In this document: positions 18,234 to 31,800 of the stretch, piece by piece | Position numbering within the stretch: position 1 is the stretch's first letter | Layout of the letters: each line of letters begins with the position of its first letter | NCBI RefSeq assembly: GCF_000418325.1 | Contig: NC_021658.1 | Location: 6,834,001-6,898,000, forward strand | Length of the DNA: 64,000 bases | Direction of reading: 5' to 3' | Source: Sorangium cellulosum So0157-2 | GTDB taxonomy: Bacteria; Myxococcota_A; Polyangia; Polyangiales; Polyangiaceae | Notes under the pieces: generated by a model | What the model was told of the DNA's origin: nothing | What the model saw: the letters and a program-made list of their open reading frames with translations, nothing else | Databases searched by the model: none | Made by a program: the position numbers and the translations under genes

Positions 18234-18294
18234 ATCGCGCCGCGTCAGCCGGCGTCCATCGGGTCCGGCGGATCTGTCGCCCGGCGCTGCCGCG

Positions 18295-19311
18295 CTACGT
18301 CGCGTTCGGATCGGCGAGCCAGGTCGCCAGCGCTTCCGCCGAGAACGAGAGCAACACCTCCGCCACCCGGGTCTCTTGCAGCCGGGCGAGCCGCTCCCCG
18401 AGGGCCGCGGTCTCCGCCTCGGTGAGCGGCCTGCCGAACCGGAGCTCGCACATCTGCGCCGTCAACCGAAGCCGCGCGCGCTGCTCCGCCTCCCTCTTCG
18501 CCTCCTCCGCGCGCTGCTCCGCCTCCCTCTTCGCCTCCTGCAGCGCCTCCTTCTTCGCCTCCTTGACCGCCTCCTTGACCGCCTCCTTCAGCCCCGCTTC
18601 CACCCCCGCCGCGACCTTCCGCGCGGTGAACTGTTCGAACCATTCCCGGGTTTCCATGATGAAATCCCTCTCCTCGGAGGGCAGCCCTGGAAGGAGCTGC
18701 TCCGGCACCTCGAAGCTTAACCGAACGAGCCACGGCAGCGCCCCCCGACGCTCCCACGCGTTCCCGGGGAGCGCCGCGAGATCCCGCAGCGCCGCTCGGC
18801 GCACCCGGGGCGCGCCGAGCAAGCGCAGCAGCACCGTACCCCGCACGCGCGGCAGCTCCGCGATCACCACGGCATGGATCCGCCACCCCGGCGCCGGCCC
18901 CGCGTACAGGCCCGCCAGCCCGGAGGCGTCCTGCACGAAACCGAAGTCGCGCAGCACCCCGTCCGGGCGCCCGGCGCTCACGATCCACGCCGACGGCAGC
19001 TGCAGCGCGCGCTCCGCTCGCAGCTCGAGCGTGTGGTGCCACTGATAGCGCTTGCGCATGCAGCCGTGGAGCTCCGCCGCCCCCGGCGCGGCGCTGAACA
19101 CCTCCACCATCCCCGCCTCGGCCGCCATCGAGCGGAGCAGGCCCGGCTCGATCTCGGGGTGCGCGCGCAACAGCGCCGGATCGGGCACGTGCCAGACGTC
19201 GATCCGCTGGGCGTCCCCGGCCGGCACCTCCACCTCGGTCTCGGCTGCGCCCACGAGCACGAAGAAGTCCCGGAGGATGTTCTTGGCGAGCTGATCAAGC
19301 CGGAAATGCAT
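18295..19311 (-). CDS. Rpn/YhgA-like PD-(D/E)XK nuclease-family protein
   Basis: A 338-residue protein resembling the Rpn (recombination-promoting nuclease, formerly putative transposase) group. The N-terminal part LAKNILRDFFVL, followed by TEVEVPAGDAQRIDVWHV, fits a PD-(D/E)XK core, but I cannot assign each catalytic residue. A Lys/Glu/Ala helix of repeating blocks follows (EAVKEAVKEAKKEALQEAKR) and then a C-terminal DUF4351-like part (LRFGRPLTEAE..ALGERL). Start 19311 (MHFRLDQL) is favoured since the family starts close to this block; the frame to 19374 adds an unlikely leader. Such genes are multicopy in large myxobacterial and cyanobacterial genomes. Nothing around it looks like an insertion sequence. 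Confidence 0.75.
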   Translation of the reverse strand: MHFRLDQLAKNILRDFFVLVGAAETEVEVPAGDAQRIDVWHVPDPALLRAHPEIEPGLLRSMAAEAGMVEVFSAAPGAAELHGCMRKRYQWHHTLELRAERALQLPSAWIVSAGRPDGVLRDFGFVQDASGLAGLYAGPAPGWRIHAVVIAELPRVRGTVLLRLLGAPRVRRAALRDLAALPGNAWERRGALPWLVRLSFEVPEQLLPGLPSEERDFIMETREWFEQFTARKVAAGVEAGLKEAVKEAVKEAKKEALQEAKREAEQRAEEAKREAEQRARLRLTAQMCELRFGRPLTEAETAALGERLARLQETRVAEVLLSFSAEALATWLADPNAT

Positions 19312-19586
19312 GATTGCCGCCGATACCACACCAGGGCTCGAACGGACACTGTGCGGCATCGCGCGCGTCGTCACGAGCGGTGTCGAGAGGCATTACGGAG
19401 ACCACACGATTTCATTTACACATTCGATCGACACCGATGCTCGGCCGCGTCTGGCGCGCCGGCCCGGGTCGAGACGACCGTCTGGCGGCCGGGGGCGCCC
19501 AAGGCGCGAGCCGCGGACGCCTGCGCCGCCCGAGGCGCGCGGCTTGCGTTCCGGCCCGGCGCGGCGCACCTTCGCGCCCAGCCACC

Positions 19587-19982
19587 ATGCACAGCGACGA
19601 TCCCTACGTGATGCCCGCCTACGTCAAGCTCCTCGTGGCCGACGCGGAGCGCTCCGCCTCGTTCTTCGAGCTCCTCGGCTTCACCCGCGTTCACCAGGAT
19701 CCGGTGTTCGTTCACCTGCGCTGGGCCCGCTATGCCGATCTCTTCCTCGTGGCGACGCCGCCGGGGGCCTCGCTGGCCGGCCAGCGCGGCCTCGGCGTCA
19801 TCGTCTGCTTCAGCGCGACCGGCGACCTCGGCATCGAGACCATCGCCGCGCGCGCCGCGGCCGCCGGCGCCGCCGTCGATGGCCCGCGCGACCAGCCGTG
19901 GCATACCCGGGAGGTCGTCGTCACCGACCCGGACGGCTACCGCCTCTGCTTCGTCGAGCCGAGCACGTCCCTGCAGGGCTGA
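19587..19982 (+). CDS. VOC-superfamily (glyoxalase/bleomycin-resistance-like) protein
   Basis: A single-domain VOC protein of 131 residues. It shows the typical order: MPAYVKLLVADAERSASFFELLGF at the start (beta-strand then helix), a middle VFVHLRWARYADLFLV, and the closing DPDGYRLCFVEP that usually contributes the last metal ligand (Glu). The family acts as dimers on glutathione adducts, dioxygen substrates or antibiotics; this protein gives no hint of which. ATG 19587 is used; ATG 19611 (MPAYVKLL) is also possible and neither has a clear ribosome site. The 275 bases upstream contain an AT-rich patch (CACGATTTCATTTACACATT) likely to hold its promoter and that of the divergent Rpn-like gene. 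Confidence 0.8.
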   Translation: MHSDDPYVMPAYVKLLVADAERSASFFELLGFTRVHQDPVFVHLRWARYADLFLVATPPGASLAGQRGLGVIVCFSATGDLGIETIAARAAAAGAAVDGPRDQPWHTREVVVTDPDGYRLCFVEPSTSLQG

Positions 19983-20623
19983 CATCCCCGCCCGCGCGCA
20001 CCGACGCCGAGCTGCGGGGCCAGCGCGGGCGAGGCGCCCGACAGCGCCGGCCGGGCAGCCCCCACCATCACCTCGAGCGGATCAGCTGTTCTCCGATCGC
20101 ATCGTCGCCGCCAATCCTCACTGGCCGTTCGGCGCTGAGCGCGCCGACCAGCTCGATATCGACGTCTCGCCGACAGGCGTCCTCCACATCCGGTATTTCC
20201 CCTGGAGGCTCGACACATCCTGGGACATGGCCTGCCCGGCACCGGCGTCGTGACGCTCACGTTTCACCAGAACATCACCATCCCCTGTTGATCCGAGCCG
20301 CCCTGCTCGCGGCGCCGCCGAGCGCGCCCATGGCCTCCTCGCGCCCTGGGCGCGAGCCTGGGCGCGAGCCGTGTCGTTCGTGACGGCGCCTCGCGCGCGC
20401 AGGCTCCTGCTCCCTGCGCGCCCTCCGGGGCGCGCCTCGGCCGGCTCCGGAGGGGCGCTCACCGCCCCCCTTCTCCCCCGCCCCCCCGACCCTCGCGGCG
20501 AGCGCCGCGGACGAGAGCGCTCGATCCAGGAGATCGGCCCCGCGAGGCGCGCGGATGCATCGGCGGGCGAGGCCGTCCTGGCGAGCGGCGGCGCCGGGCG
20601 CGCTCGTGTATCATCGCCCCGGC
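19983..20623. other. Gene-poor gap holding a broken reading frame
   Basis: This 640-base gap lies between the VOC gene and the kinase operon. Its first 100 bases and last 300 bases are GC-rich noise. A stretch with coding character at about 20088-20291 is described separately. No promoter motif could be fitted with confidence upstream of the kinase, whose ATG has no obvious ribosome site. Confidence 0.45.
20088..20291 (+). pseudogene. Remnant or frameshifted end of an unknown secreted-type protein
   Basis: Two abutting frames look like one protein end. The first reads DRIVAANPHWPFGAERADQL then GVLHIRYFPWRLDTSWDM. The second, one base out, reads LPGTGVVTLTFHQNITIPC and stops at 20291. Adding one G to the GG at about 20229-20230 joins them as SWDMGLPGTGVV. 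There is no plausible start codon upstream, so this is either a fragment or a gene with a further break. I do not recognise the family. Confidence 0.3.
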
Positions 20624-22417
20624 ATGTGGTCGGAGCCGTCGCATCCGAGGCGAATCGGGCGGTATCTGCTCTACAGCCCGATTGCGTCCGGCGGGATGGC
20701 GTCCGTGCACCTCGGCCGGCTGGTCGGCGAGGCGGGGTTCGCGCGCACCGTGGCCATCAAGCGGCTGCACCCCCAGCTCGCCGCGGCGCCCGAGATCGCC
20801 GAGAGCCTCCTCGACGAGGCCCGCATCGTCGCGCGCATCCAGCACCCCAACGTGGTCGCCACGATCGACCTCCTCGTCGCCGAGGACGAGGCGTTCCTGG
20901 TCATGGACTACGTGCGGGGCGAGTCGCTGGCGCGCCTGCTCCGGGCGGCGCGCGACCGCGGCGCGCCGGCGCCGATCCCCGTCGTCGCGAGCATCGCGTG
21001 CGGAGCGCTCCACGGGCTGCACGCGGCCCACGAGGCGCGCAGCGAGTCCGGCGAGCCGCTCGGCATCGTGCACCGCGACGTCTCGCCCGAGAACGTGCTC
21101 GTCGGCGTCGACGGGACGGCGCGGCTGCTCGACTTCGGCATCGCCAAAGCGCGCGGGCGGCTCAGCACCACCCGCGGCGGGCAGCTCAAAGGCAAGCTGG
21201 CTTACATGGCACCCGAGCAGATCCTCTGCGGCGAGGTGACGCGGAGGACCGACGTGTTCGCGGCGGGCGTGGTCCTCTGGGAGGCGCTCGCGGGCCAGCG
21301 GCTGTTCGACGGCGGCGACGAGGCCGCGATCCTCGGGGCCGTGCTCGAGCGGCCGATCCCGCCCCCGAGCGCGCTCGCGGCCCACGTGCCGCCGGCCCTC
21401 GACGCGATCGTCCTCCGGGCGCTCGAGAGGAACGCCGAGGGCCGCTACCCGACCGCCCGCGAGCTCGCGATCGCCGTCGAGGACGCGGTCCCGCTCGCGT
21501 CGCCGCGCGCGGTGGGCGAGTGGGTGGAAGAGCTCGCCGGCGACGCGCTCGCGCGGCGGGCGGCCCGCGTCGCGGAGATCGAGGGCGCCTCGGCGGCGGC
21601 CCCCGGCAGCGCGGCGGTGGCCGGCGCGGGGACGCCAGCGCGCGGCGGGTCGAGCGAGCCCGGCATGCAGAGCGGCCGCGAGCCCGGAAGCGGGCGCGGG
21701 CGCGACCTCCAGAGCGGGCGCGACCTCCAGAGCGGGCGCGACGAGCCCAGGTCGACGGGCCCGCGCGCAGGCGGGCTGGCCGAGACCGCGCCCTCGATCC
21801 CGACCAGCGCCCTCGATGAGGTCGCGCTCGCAACGGCGCCCCCGCCGGGGTCCGCCACGTCCAGCGGGCTCTCCGTGGCGCTCTCCCCGGCAGACGGCGC
21901 GCCGCGCGACGTTCCGCCCGCCGCGACGTCGAGGCGCGCGCGGCCGGTCCTCGCTCTACTGGGCGCGGTGCTCCTCGGCAGCGCGGCGGTGCTCGCCGTG
22001 CAGTGGGCGCGCCGCGGCCCGCCCGGGCCGGAGAACGCAGCGAGCGCGGCCCACACGCCCGCGGCGCAGCCCGCCAGCGCCAGAGCGCCGGGCGCGCCAC
22101 CGGCCTCGGCCCAGCCGCCGCCCAGCCCGGCGGACGTCACGAGCGCCACGCCCGCCGCTCCCGTCCCGCCGCCGGCGCCGAGCCCGGGCAGCGCGGCGAC
22201 CACGCCGCCGGCGTCGAGCCCGGGCAGCGCGGCGACCACGCCGCCGGGGTCGGGCGCCGCCGCGACCGCGCCCGCCCGCAAGCCGGCGCGCACCGCCGCG
22301 GGCGCGCGCGCCCCCGCGCCCGCGCCGCGGCCGGCCGGCGCCGACGCCCAGCGCTGCTCTCCGCCCTACACCGTGGACAAGGCCGGCATACGCCGGCTCA
22401 AGCCCGAGTGCATGTGA
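20624..22417 (+). CDS. Transmembrane Ser/Thr protein kinase
   Basis: An eukaryote-like kinase of about 597 residues. The kinase domain (about 10-280) is complete: glycine loop IASGGMASVHLG, VAIK lysine, catalytic HRDVSPENVL, DFG in LLDFGIAKA and APE as APEQ. A Pro/Ala/Ser-rich linker follows with two repeat patches (GRDLQSGRDLQSGRD near 21710-21745 and SPGSAATTPPAS twice near 22185-22250). One transmembrane helix (VLALLGAVLLGSAAVLAV) lies between the patches, so the tail is outside. It closes with CSPPYTVDKAGIRRLKPECM, a Cys-containing tail I know from other Sorangium-type kinases. ATG 20624 is chosen because the domain starts at once; no ribosome site is visible. The stop is four bases before the next gene. 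Confidence 0.92.
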   Translation: MWSEPSHPRRIGRYLLYSPIASGGMASVHLGRLVGEAGFARTVAIKRLHPQLAAAPEIAESLLDEARIVARIQHPNVVATIDLLVAEDEAFLVMDYVRGESLARLLRAARDRGAPAPIPVVASIACGALHGLHAAHEARSESGEPLGIVHRDVSPENVLVGVDGTARLLDFGIAKARGRLSTTRGGQLKGKLAYMAPEQILCGEVTRRTDVFAAGVVLWEALAGQRLFDGGDEAAILGAVLERPIPPPSALAAHVPPALDAIVLRALERNAEGRYPTARELAIAVEDAVPLASPRAVGEWVEELAGDALARRAARVAEIEGASAAAPGSAAVAGAGTPARGGSSEPGMQSGREPGSGRGRDLQSGRDLQSGRDEPRSTGPRAGGLAETAPSIPTSALDEVALATAPPPGSATSSGLSVALSPADGAPRDVPPAATSRRARPVLALLGAVLLGSAAVLAVQWARRGPPGPENAASAAHTPAAQPASARAPGAPPASAQPPPSPADVTSATPAAPVPPPAPSPGSAATTPPASSPGSAATTPPGSGAAATAPARKPARTAAGARAPAPAPRPAGADAQRCSPPYTVDKAGIRRLKPECM

Positions 22418-22421
22418 CCCG

Positions 22422-23445
<1,024 letters not shown>

Positions 23446-23446
<1 letters not shown>

Positions 23447-24300
23447 TGCGCCTCCGGCCCGCCCACGCCGCCGCGGCCGCCCTCGCGGCCGCCCTCGCCT
23501 CGGCGTGCACGCTCGTGCGCCCGCTGCACGGCCTCACCTGCGAGCCGGGCGCCGCGAACGCCTCGTGCCTGTACGGCCAGCCGTGCGAGGCCGACGCCGA
23601 CTGCGCGACGGCCTCGTGCGTCACCGAGGTCTGCCAGTGCCCCATCGGCATGGTGACGATCGAGAGCTCGTTCTGCGTCGACCGGACCGAGGTGTCGAAC
23701 GCCGCCTACCGCGCCTTCCTCGCCGCGCAGCCGGACGTCGCCGCGCAGGAGCCGTTCTGCCTGTTCAACGACAGCTTCGCGTTCGACACCGGGCCCGGCG
23801 CGCCCGACGTGTGCAAGACGCGCAGCGAGGACGATCTGCACCCCGCCACCTGCGTCGACTGGTGCGACGCCCGCGCTTACTGCAAGAGCCTGGGCAAGCG
23901 CCTCTGCGGCGAGATCCACGGCGGCCCGCTGCCCTACGGCGGCGACACGGCGCAGGGCGAGTGGTTCGAGGCGTGCAGCCACGGAGGCGCGCTCCCACAC
24001 GCCACCGGCGAGCTCGACACGGAGCACTGCAACGGCGACGGGGTGGCGACCGTGCCGGTCGGCGACGACGACAGCATGGCGTGCGAGGGCGGCTATTTCG
24101 GCCTGCAGCACATGAGCGGCAACGTCCGCGAGTGGGAAGACGCGTGCTCGGACGACACCGGCCCAGGCGACCTGTGCCGGACCCGGGGCGGGGCGTTCGA
24201 CAGCGGGGGCTCGCCCGACGAGCTCCGGTGCGACGCGCGCGACGTGCGGGAGCGCGCCGACACGGATCACACGATCGGGTTCCGCTGCTGCAGCGGGTAG
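23446..24300 (+). CDS. Cys-rich SUMF1-domain lipoprotein, last gene of the kinase operon
   Basis: A 284-residue lipoprotein (signal AAAALAAALASAC). A Cys-rich knob follows (LTCEPG, SCLYGQPCEADADC, SCVTEVCQC) and then a SUMF1 fold: IGMVTIESSFCVDRTEVSN, TCVDWCDARAYCKSLGKRLC, HMSGNVREWEDAC and RTRGGAF. The region that holds the redox Cys pair in formylglycine-generating enzymes reads GGAFDSGGSPDELRC, so the pair is absent and sulfatase activation is not expected. The start overlaps the upstream stop (TGATG), so translation is coupled to the kinase operon. Many paired Cys suggest an extracytoplasmic, disulfide-rich protein. The role, perhaps ligand sensing for the kinase, is inference. Confidence 0.85.
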
Positions 24301-24842
24301 CGGCGCGCGCGAGGGATCCCGCCAGGGATCGCTGACCCGGCGGTACGAATTCAGACGGCGACGGAGCGCGCTGGCTGCGACGCGCTGGCTGCGACCCGAG
24401 GCCTCGAGCGGGCGCGCATCCGGGGGCTGAAGGACACCTGCGAGCGCAACCCCGCCGAGGAGCGCCCTTCCGACGGGGCGCCTCGGGCCGGCAGCGGCGC
24501 GGCCGCCGGGGAGCGAGCGATGAACGAGACGACACGCGATGTCAGCCGCGACGGGCGGCGCGCATAAACCGCTCTCGACGACGGTGGGGCGTTCGCGGCG
24601 ATCCCGCCCGGCGCAGGCCGACTGGCAAGGCTCGGAACAGCCTTGCTCGAGTCCATCCACGTCGGGCTCACGCCGCCCGCGAGCTCCCTCGTCCAGCGCG
24701 GAGCCGTCGCGCTCGGCGCGTCCGAGTGCTCGCCGGTCCGTGCGATTCGATTCGACATTTCATGCAGCCAGCAGAACGAAGAACATCTTCGAGGAAACAC
24801 ACATTCGATTTCATGCAGCCAGCAGAACGAAGGACATATTCG
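24301..24842. other. Gap between kinase operon and lectin gene
   Basis: This 542-base stretch holds a small hairpin just after the operon stop, and a duplicated AT-richer leader just before the lectin gene (both listed separately). The middle (24350-24740) is GC-rich with no supported gene on either strand. Confidence 0.45.
24315..24330 (+). terminator. Small hairpin after the kinase-SUMF1 operon
   Basis: GATCCC - GCCA - GGGATC forms a perfect six-base stem with a four-base loop, 15 bases after the operon's last stop. There is no T-tract, so intrinsic termination would be weak. The 14-mer TCCCGCCAGGGATC here also occurs at the left end of the repeat at 44931. Confidence 0.3.
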
Positions 24843-24850
24843 ATGAAACA
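24758..24850 (+). repeat. Tandem duplication of a leader region (51-base period)
   Basis: Two 42-base units, 24758-24799 and 24809-24850, differ at only three positions and repeat with a period of 51. Both begin TTTCATGCAGCCAGCAGAAC. The second unit carries the ribosome site AAGGA and the start codon of the lectin gene (TTCGATGAAACA). The first has AAGAA and TTCGAGGAAACA, so it lost or never had both. The block is clearly less GC-rich than its surroundings. Confidence 0.85.
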
Positions 24851-25384
24851 TAACTTCGCATCGCTCGTCATCCGCCATGCCGCCGCCCCCATCGCCTCGA
24901 TCTCCGCCGCCCTCGCCGGCTGCGGACCGAGCGAGCCGGGCGACGAAGCGGCCGCGAGCGAGGAGCCGATCGCGTCGACCCACGACGCGCTCCAGCTGGG
25001 CTGCAGTTGACCGGCACCGATCTCTGCGTCGACGTGCCGCCCGGCACCCCGGCCCTCGGGACGCGGCCGACGCTGAAGCCGTGCATCAACACCGCATCGT
25101 ACCAGACGTTGAGCTTCCTCGCCGGCGAGATCAAGGCCACGTTCGCCGTCGACCGCTGCCTCAACGTCTCCGGTGGCATGCCCGTACCGGGCTCCCCCAT
25201 CATCTTGTGGGACGGCTGCGGCCAGGGCCTCTACAACGAGTACTATTACCTGAACGGTCGTATCAAGCCGCTCGGGCAGTGCGTCGATATCTTCGGCGGC
25301 GCTTCGTATCCCGGCGCGCAGGTCGGCATGTACCCGTGCTGGCCAGACGCCGCCAACCAGGACTGGGACTTCCACTGGCGCTGA
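24843..25384 (+). pseudogene. Secreted beta-trefoil (ricin-B-like) lectin lipoprotein, frame broken near 25.00 kb
   Basis: The first frame starts with a lipoprotein signal (SISAALAGC) and an acidic stalk, reaching THDALQLGCS before a stop at 25010. The second, one base back, reads LQLTGTDLCVDVPPGTP and continues as a single beta-trefoil-like domain with DRCLNVSGG, GQCVDIFGG and the terminal W in QDWDFHW, ending at 25384. Adding one G to the GGG at 24998-25000 gives QLGLQLTGTDLC and joins them into one protein of about 180 residues. The lectin would bind glycans at the cell surface. An under-called homopolymer or a real inactivating deletion both fit. The ribosome site AAGGA lies nine bases before the ATG. 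Confidence 0.7.
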
Positions 25385-25402
25385 GGGGCAGCGCTCCCGC
25401 GC

Positions 25403-26896
<1,494 letters not shown>

Positions 26897-27148
26897 GCCG
26901 TCCGAAGGATGCGCACGTGTACGAAGCTTGCGCAACCCTCAGCGACGGCGCCGCGCGGCGCGGCCGCGAGATCGCGGGGAGAGGCGGGGGCCGCGCGCTG
27001 GCCCCCGCCTTGCAGTGCCGCTCCGGCGCGCACGGAGACGACGCGGGAGCCGCCGTCGCCGGGAGCCATCGCGGGGACCGGTGCGTCGCGAGACGCCCTG
27101 CGCCGACGTGCGCCGAGCTTCACGAGCCCACGAACCAGGAGAGAACCC

Positions 27149-28819
<1,671 letters not shown>

Positions 28820-28830
28820 TCCGCGCGCGA

Positions 28831-28858
28831 GCGCCGGCCGCCCACCGGCGGCCAGCGC
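28831..28858. terminator. Candidate bidirectional terminator hairpin between convergent genes
   Basis: GGCCGCC - CACC - GGCGGCC is a perfect seven-base stem that extends to GCGC/GCGC after one mismatch. It lies in the 57-base gap between the convergent GH114-like and alpha-2-macroglobulin genes. No T-tract is present on either strand. Confidence 0.4.
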
Positions 28859-28876
28859 CATCGCCCGCTCAGCCGC

Positions 28877-31800
28877 TCACTCCCCCCTCACCTCCAGCAC
28901 CTGCGCTCCGGAGAAGCTCTGCTGCTCCGGCTGGTAATACGGGTGCACCTCGGCGCCGCCGTCCTCCGCCCGGACAGGCATGGTCGCCTGCAGCCGGTAA
29001 TCGAAGCTCGCCTCGCCGCCCGCGGGGATCTCCTTCACGTACAGGATCAGCTGCTTGCCCGTGATCTCGAACCTCGAGAGCTGGCCCGCCGCGATGTACT
29101 GCTGGAGATCCTCGGTCAGGACCTGGAAGCCCGGCGGGAGCCCGACCGTCACGAGGATCATGCTCTGCGCCGAGCTCGTCGTGTTCCGGACGTCCACCGA
29201 CGCGGTCACGATGTCGTTCACGTACAGCGCGGTCTTGTCGTAGCTCACGCTGACCGAGAGCGGCCCTCCCCCGTCGCTCGGGACCGCGCTCCAGGGCAGG
29301 TGGTGGCGGCTCACCAGGTTGTAGCTGAGCTTCCCCTCCCCCTCGAACGCGAGCGTGACCTCGTGCGCGCCGGTGGTCGCGAGGTGCGTGAGGTCGACCG
29401 TGGTCATGACGTCGGCCTGGTCCTCGCGCAGGGCGACCGTGCTCACCGCCTCGCCGTCGACCGCGACGCTCAGCGACCCCACGGCGCCCTCGCTGCCCTT
29501 GCTCGCGGCGAGGAGCAGCGTCCGCAGGCTCCAGATCGTCGCCTGGGTGGAGCCGAAGTTGCCGTTCGCGTCCTTCGACTCGGTCAGGAACTTCACGCCG
29601 CCGTCGGCGCTCGACCGGTGCGCGTCCGCGGAGAGCAGCGCGTGCGCCGCGAGCGCGGTGGTCGTCACCTTGGCGTCGTCCCCGACCTCATAGAACGAGG
29701 TCTGCGTGCCGCCGTCGTCCCAGAAGATCGCGCCCCCCTCGGCCGTCTTGCGCTCGTCGAGGGCGTCGAGCACCCGGTCGGTCAGCGCGCCGGAGGGGGC
29801 GGCCACGGCGAGCGCGTTGGCCGCGATGGCGAGCGTGTACAGGTCGTCGGTCGCCGGCTGCAACGACCTGCCCAGGACCTCGAGCCCCCGCGCGATCTCG
29901 GGCCCCTCGTACCCCGCGCTCGCGAGCGCCCAGAGCACGAAGGCGCTGTTGCGGAGCGTGCCCGTGTGGAAGCTGAAGAACTCGGTCTGATCGCCCTCCC
30001 ACGTGCCGTCCGTCTTCTGCTGGCCGGCGAGCCACGCCACGGTGCGGGCGAGCATCGCCTCGTCCACGGCGTGCACCTTGATCATGTCGGCGAACTCCAT
30101 GACGCCGAACGCGGTGACCGACAGGTACGGGCGCCCGTCCTGCTCGCCGAACCACGAGAACCCGCCGCCGGCGTGCTCGAAGGTGAGCAGGCGCTGGTAG
30201 CCCGCCGAGATCAGCGACTCGGCCTTCATCTGGATCTCCGGGGTGATCTGGCCCGTCTGCTTCATGTACTGCGTCACGAGCACGTTGGGCCAGGTGGTCG
30301 AGGTGGTCTGCTCGAAGCAGCCCGACGGCACCTGGAGCATGCTGTCCATGCCGCTCACGACCTGCGACAGGAACGCGGGGTAGATCTCGAGATAGAGCTG
30401 GTTCGAGCCGACGACCGCGCCGTCGGGGAACGACAGCGCGTGGGTGACGCTGCCCGCCTCGACCATCCCGGACTTGCTCTCGGCGAACGGCTTGCCGTCC
30501 GGGACCACGCGCACGGTGCGCGCCACGGCGTCCGCGCCCTCGGTGCCCCGCGCCGTGACCGTGAGCGCGTTGACGCCCACCGTGTCCACGCGCACGGGGA
30601 ACCGGACGCCGCGCACCTCGCCCGGCGCGAGCGACACCTGCGCGGTCGTCGCGCCGAGCGCGGTATACCAGCTCCCCGGCTGGAGGCTGAGATCGACCGT
30701 CTGCGGCGTCTCGAGGTAGTTGTAGACGGCGATCGGGAACTCGACCTCATCGCCGCGCGTGAGCGTGGCCGGGAAGCTCACGTCGACGAAGAAGTCCTGG
30801 AACACCTTGAAGCCGCTCTGCACGCCGCCGAGCTTGCCGTCGGCCGAGTTCGCGAGCGCGGAGAGCCGCCACTCGGTGATGCTGTCCGCGAGCGGGATGC
30901 TCAGGGTCGCCGTGCCGTCGGGGCTCGTGATCACGCTCGGGTTGACATACAGGGTCTCCGGGAACTCGCGCCGGACGCGCGGCCCGCTCTCGCCGCCGCC
31001 GCCGGGGTCCCCGACGACGCCGCCGCCGCCGCCGCCGCTGGCGCCCCCGTTGGCCCAGTCGCCGTCGCCTTCGGCGGCCTCGGGCCAATTCGGCGCGGGC
31101 ACGTCCACCCCGAGATCGGCGAACTCGAACGCGATCGCCGCGTCGTCCGCGCTCTGCGCGACCTCGTCGGGCCCCGACGACAGCACCGTGAACCCGCTCC
31201 AGGTGGAGCTCACCCGGTACGCGTTGCCCCACACGTCGAAGGCGCGGAGGCGCTCGGCCGTCCGGCCCGCGAACAGCGCGGCGTACTCGCCCTGCCCGTC
31301 GCAGAAGTACTGCATGGGGTCGCAGCCGAGCTCGCGAAGGTCCTCCACGGCGCCCGCCGCGGCCTCGGCGAGCACGGGCCGGAGCGCGCCCTTCTGGCGC
31401 TCGTAGAACGGCTCGAGCTCGGTCTTCGCCTTCGCCAGCACCGCCGGCCAGGTGCGCGCCTGGAGGCCGGTCACCGACGTGCCGGCGAGCGCGGCGAGCG
31501 ACGCCTGGGTCGTGCGCTGCGCGGCCTCGGCCTGCTCGGGGTCGTCGCTCGCGGTCGCGCTGAACAGGAGGTTCTGGAGGTTCGCCGAGGGGCCGCGGAT
31601 CTGGTAGCTCGGCTTCGCGAACTCGTCCTCCAGCTCGAAATAGGTGCGGAGCAGCCCGGGCTGCGCGTCGACAAGCGCGAAGACGGCCTGATCGACCACC
31701 TGCACGCCGACCGCCGCGACCTTCGGGTTGCCGGCGTCGTCCTTGACCGAGAGCCGCAGCGTCGCCGTCTCTCCCGGCGCATACAGCGGCTTGTCGGCGT

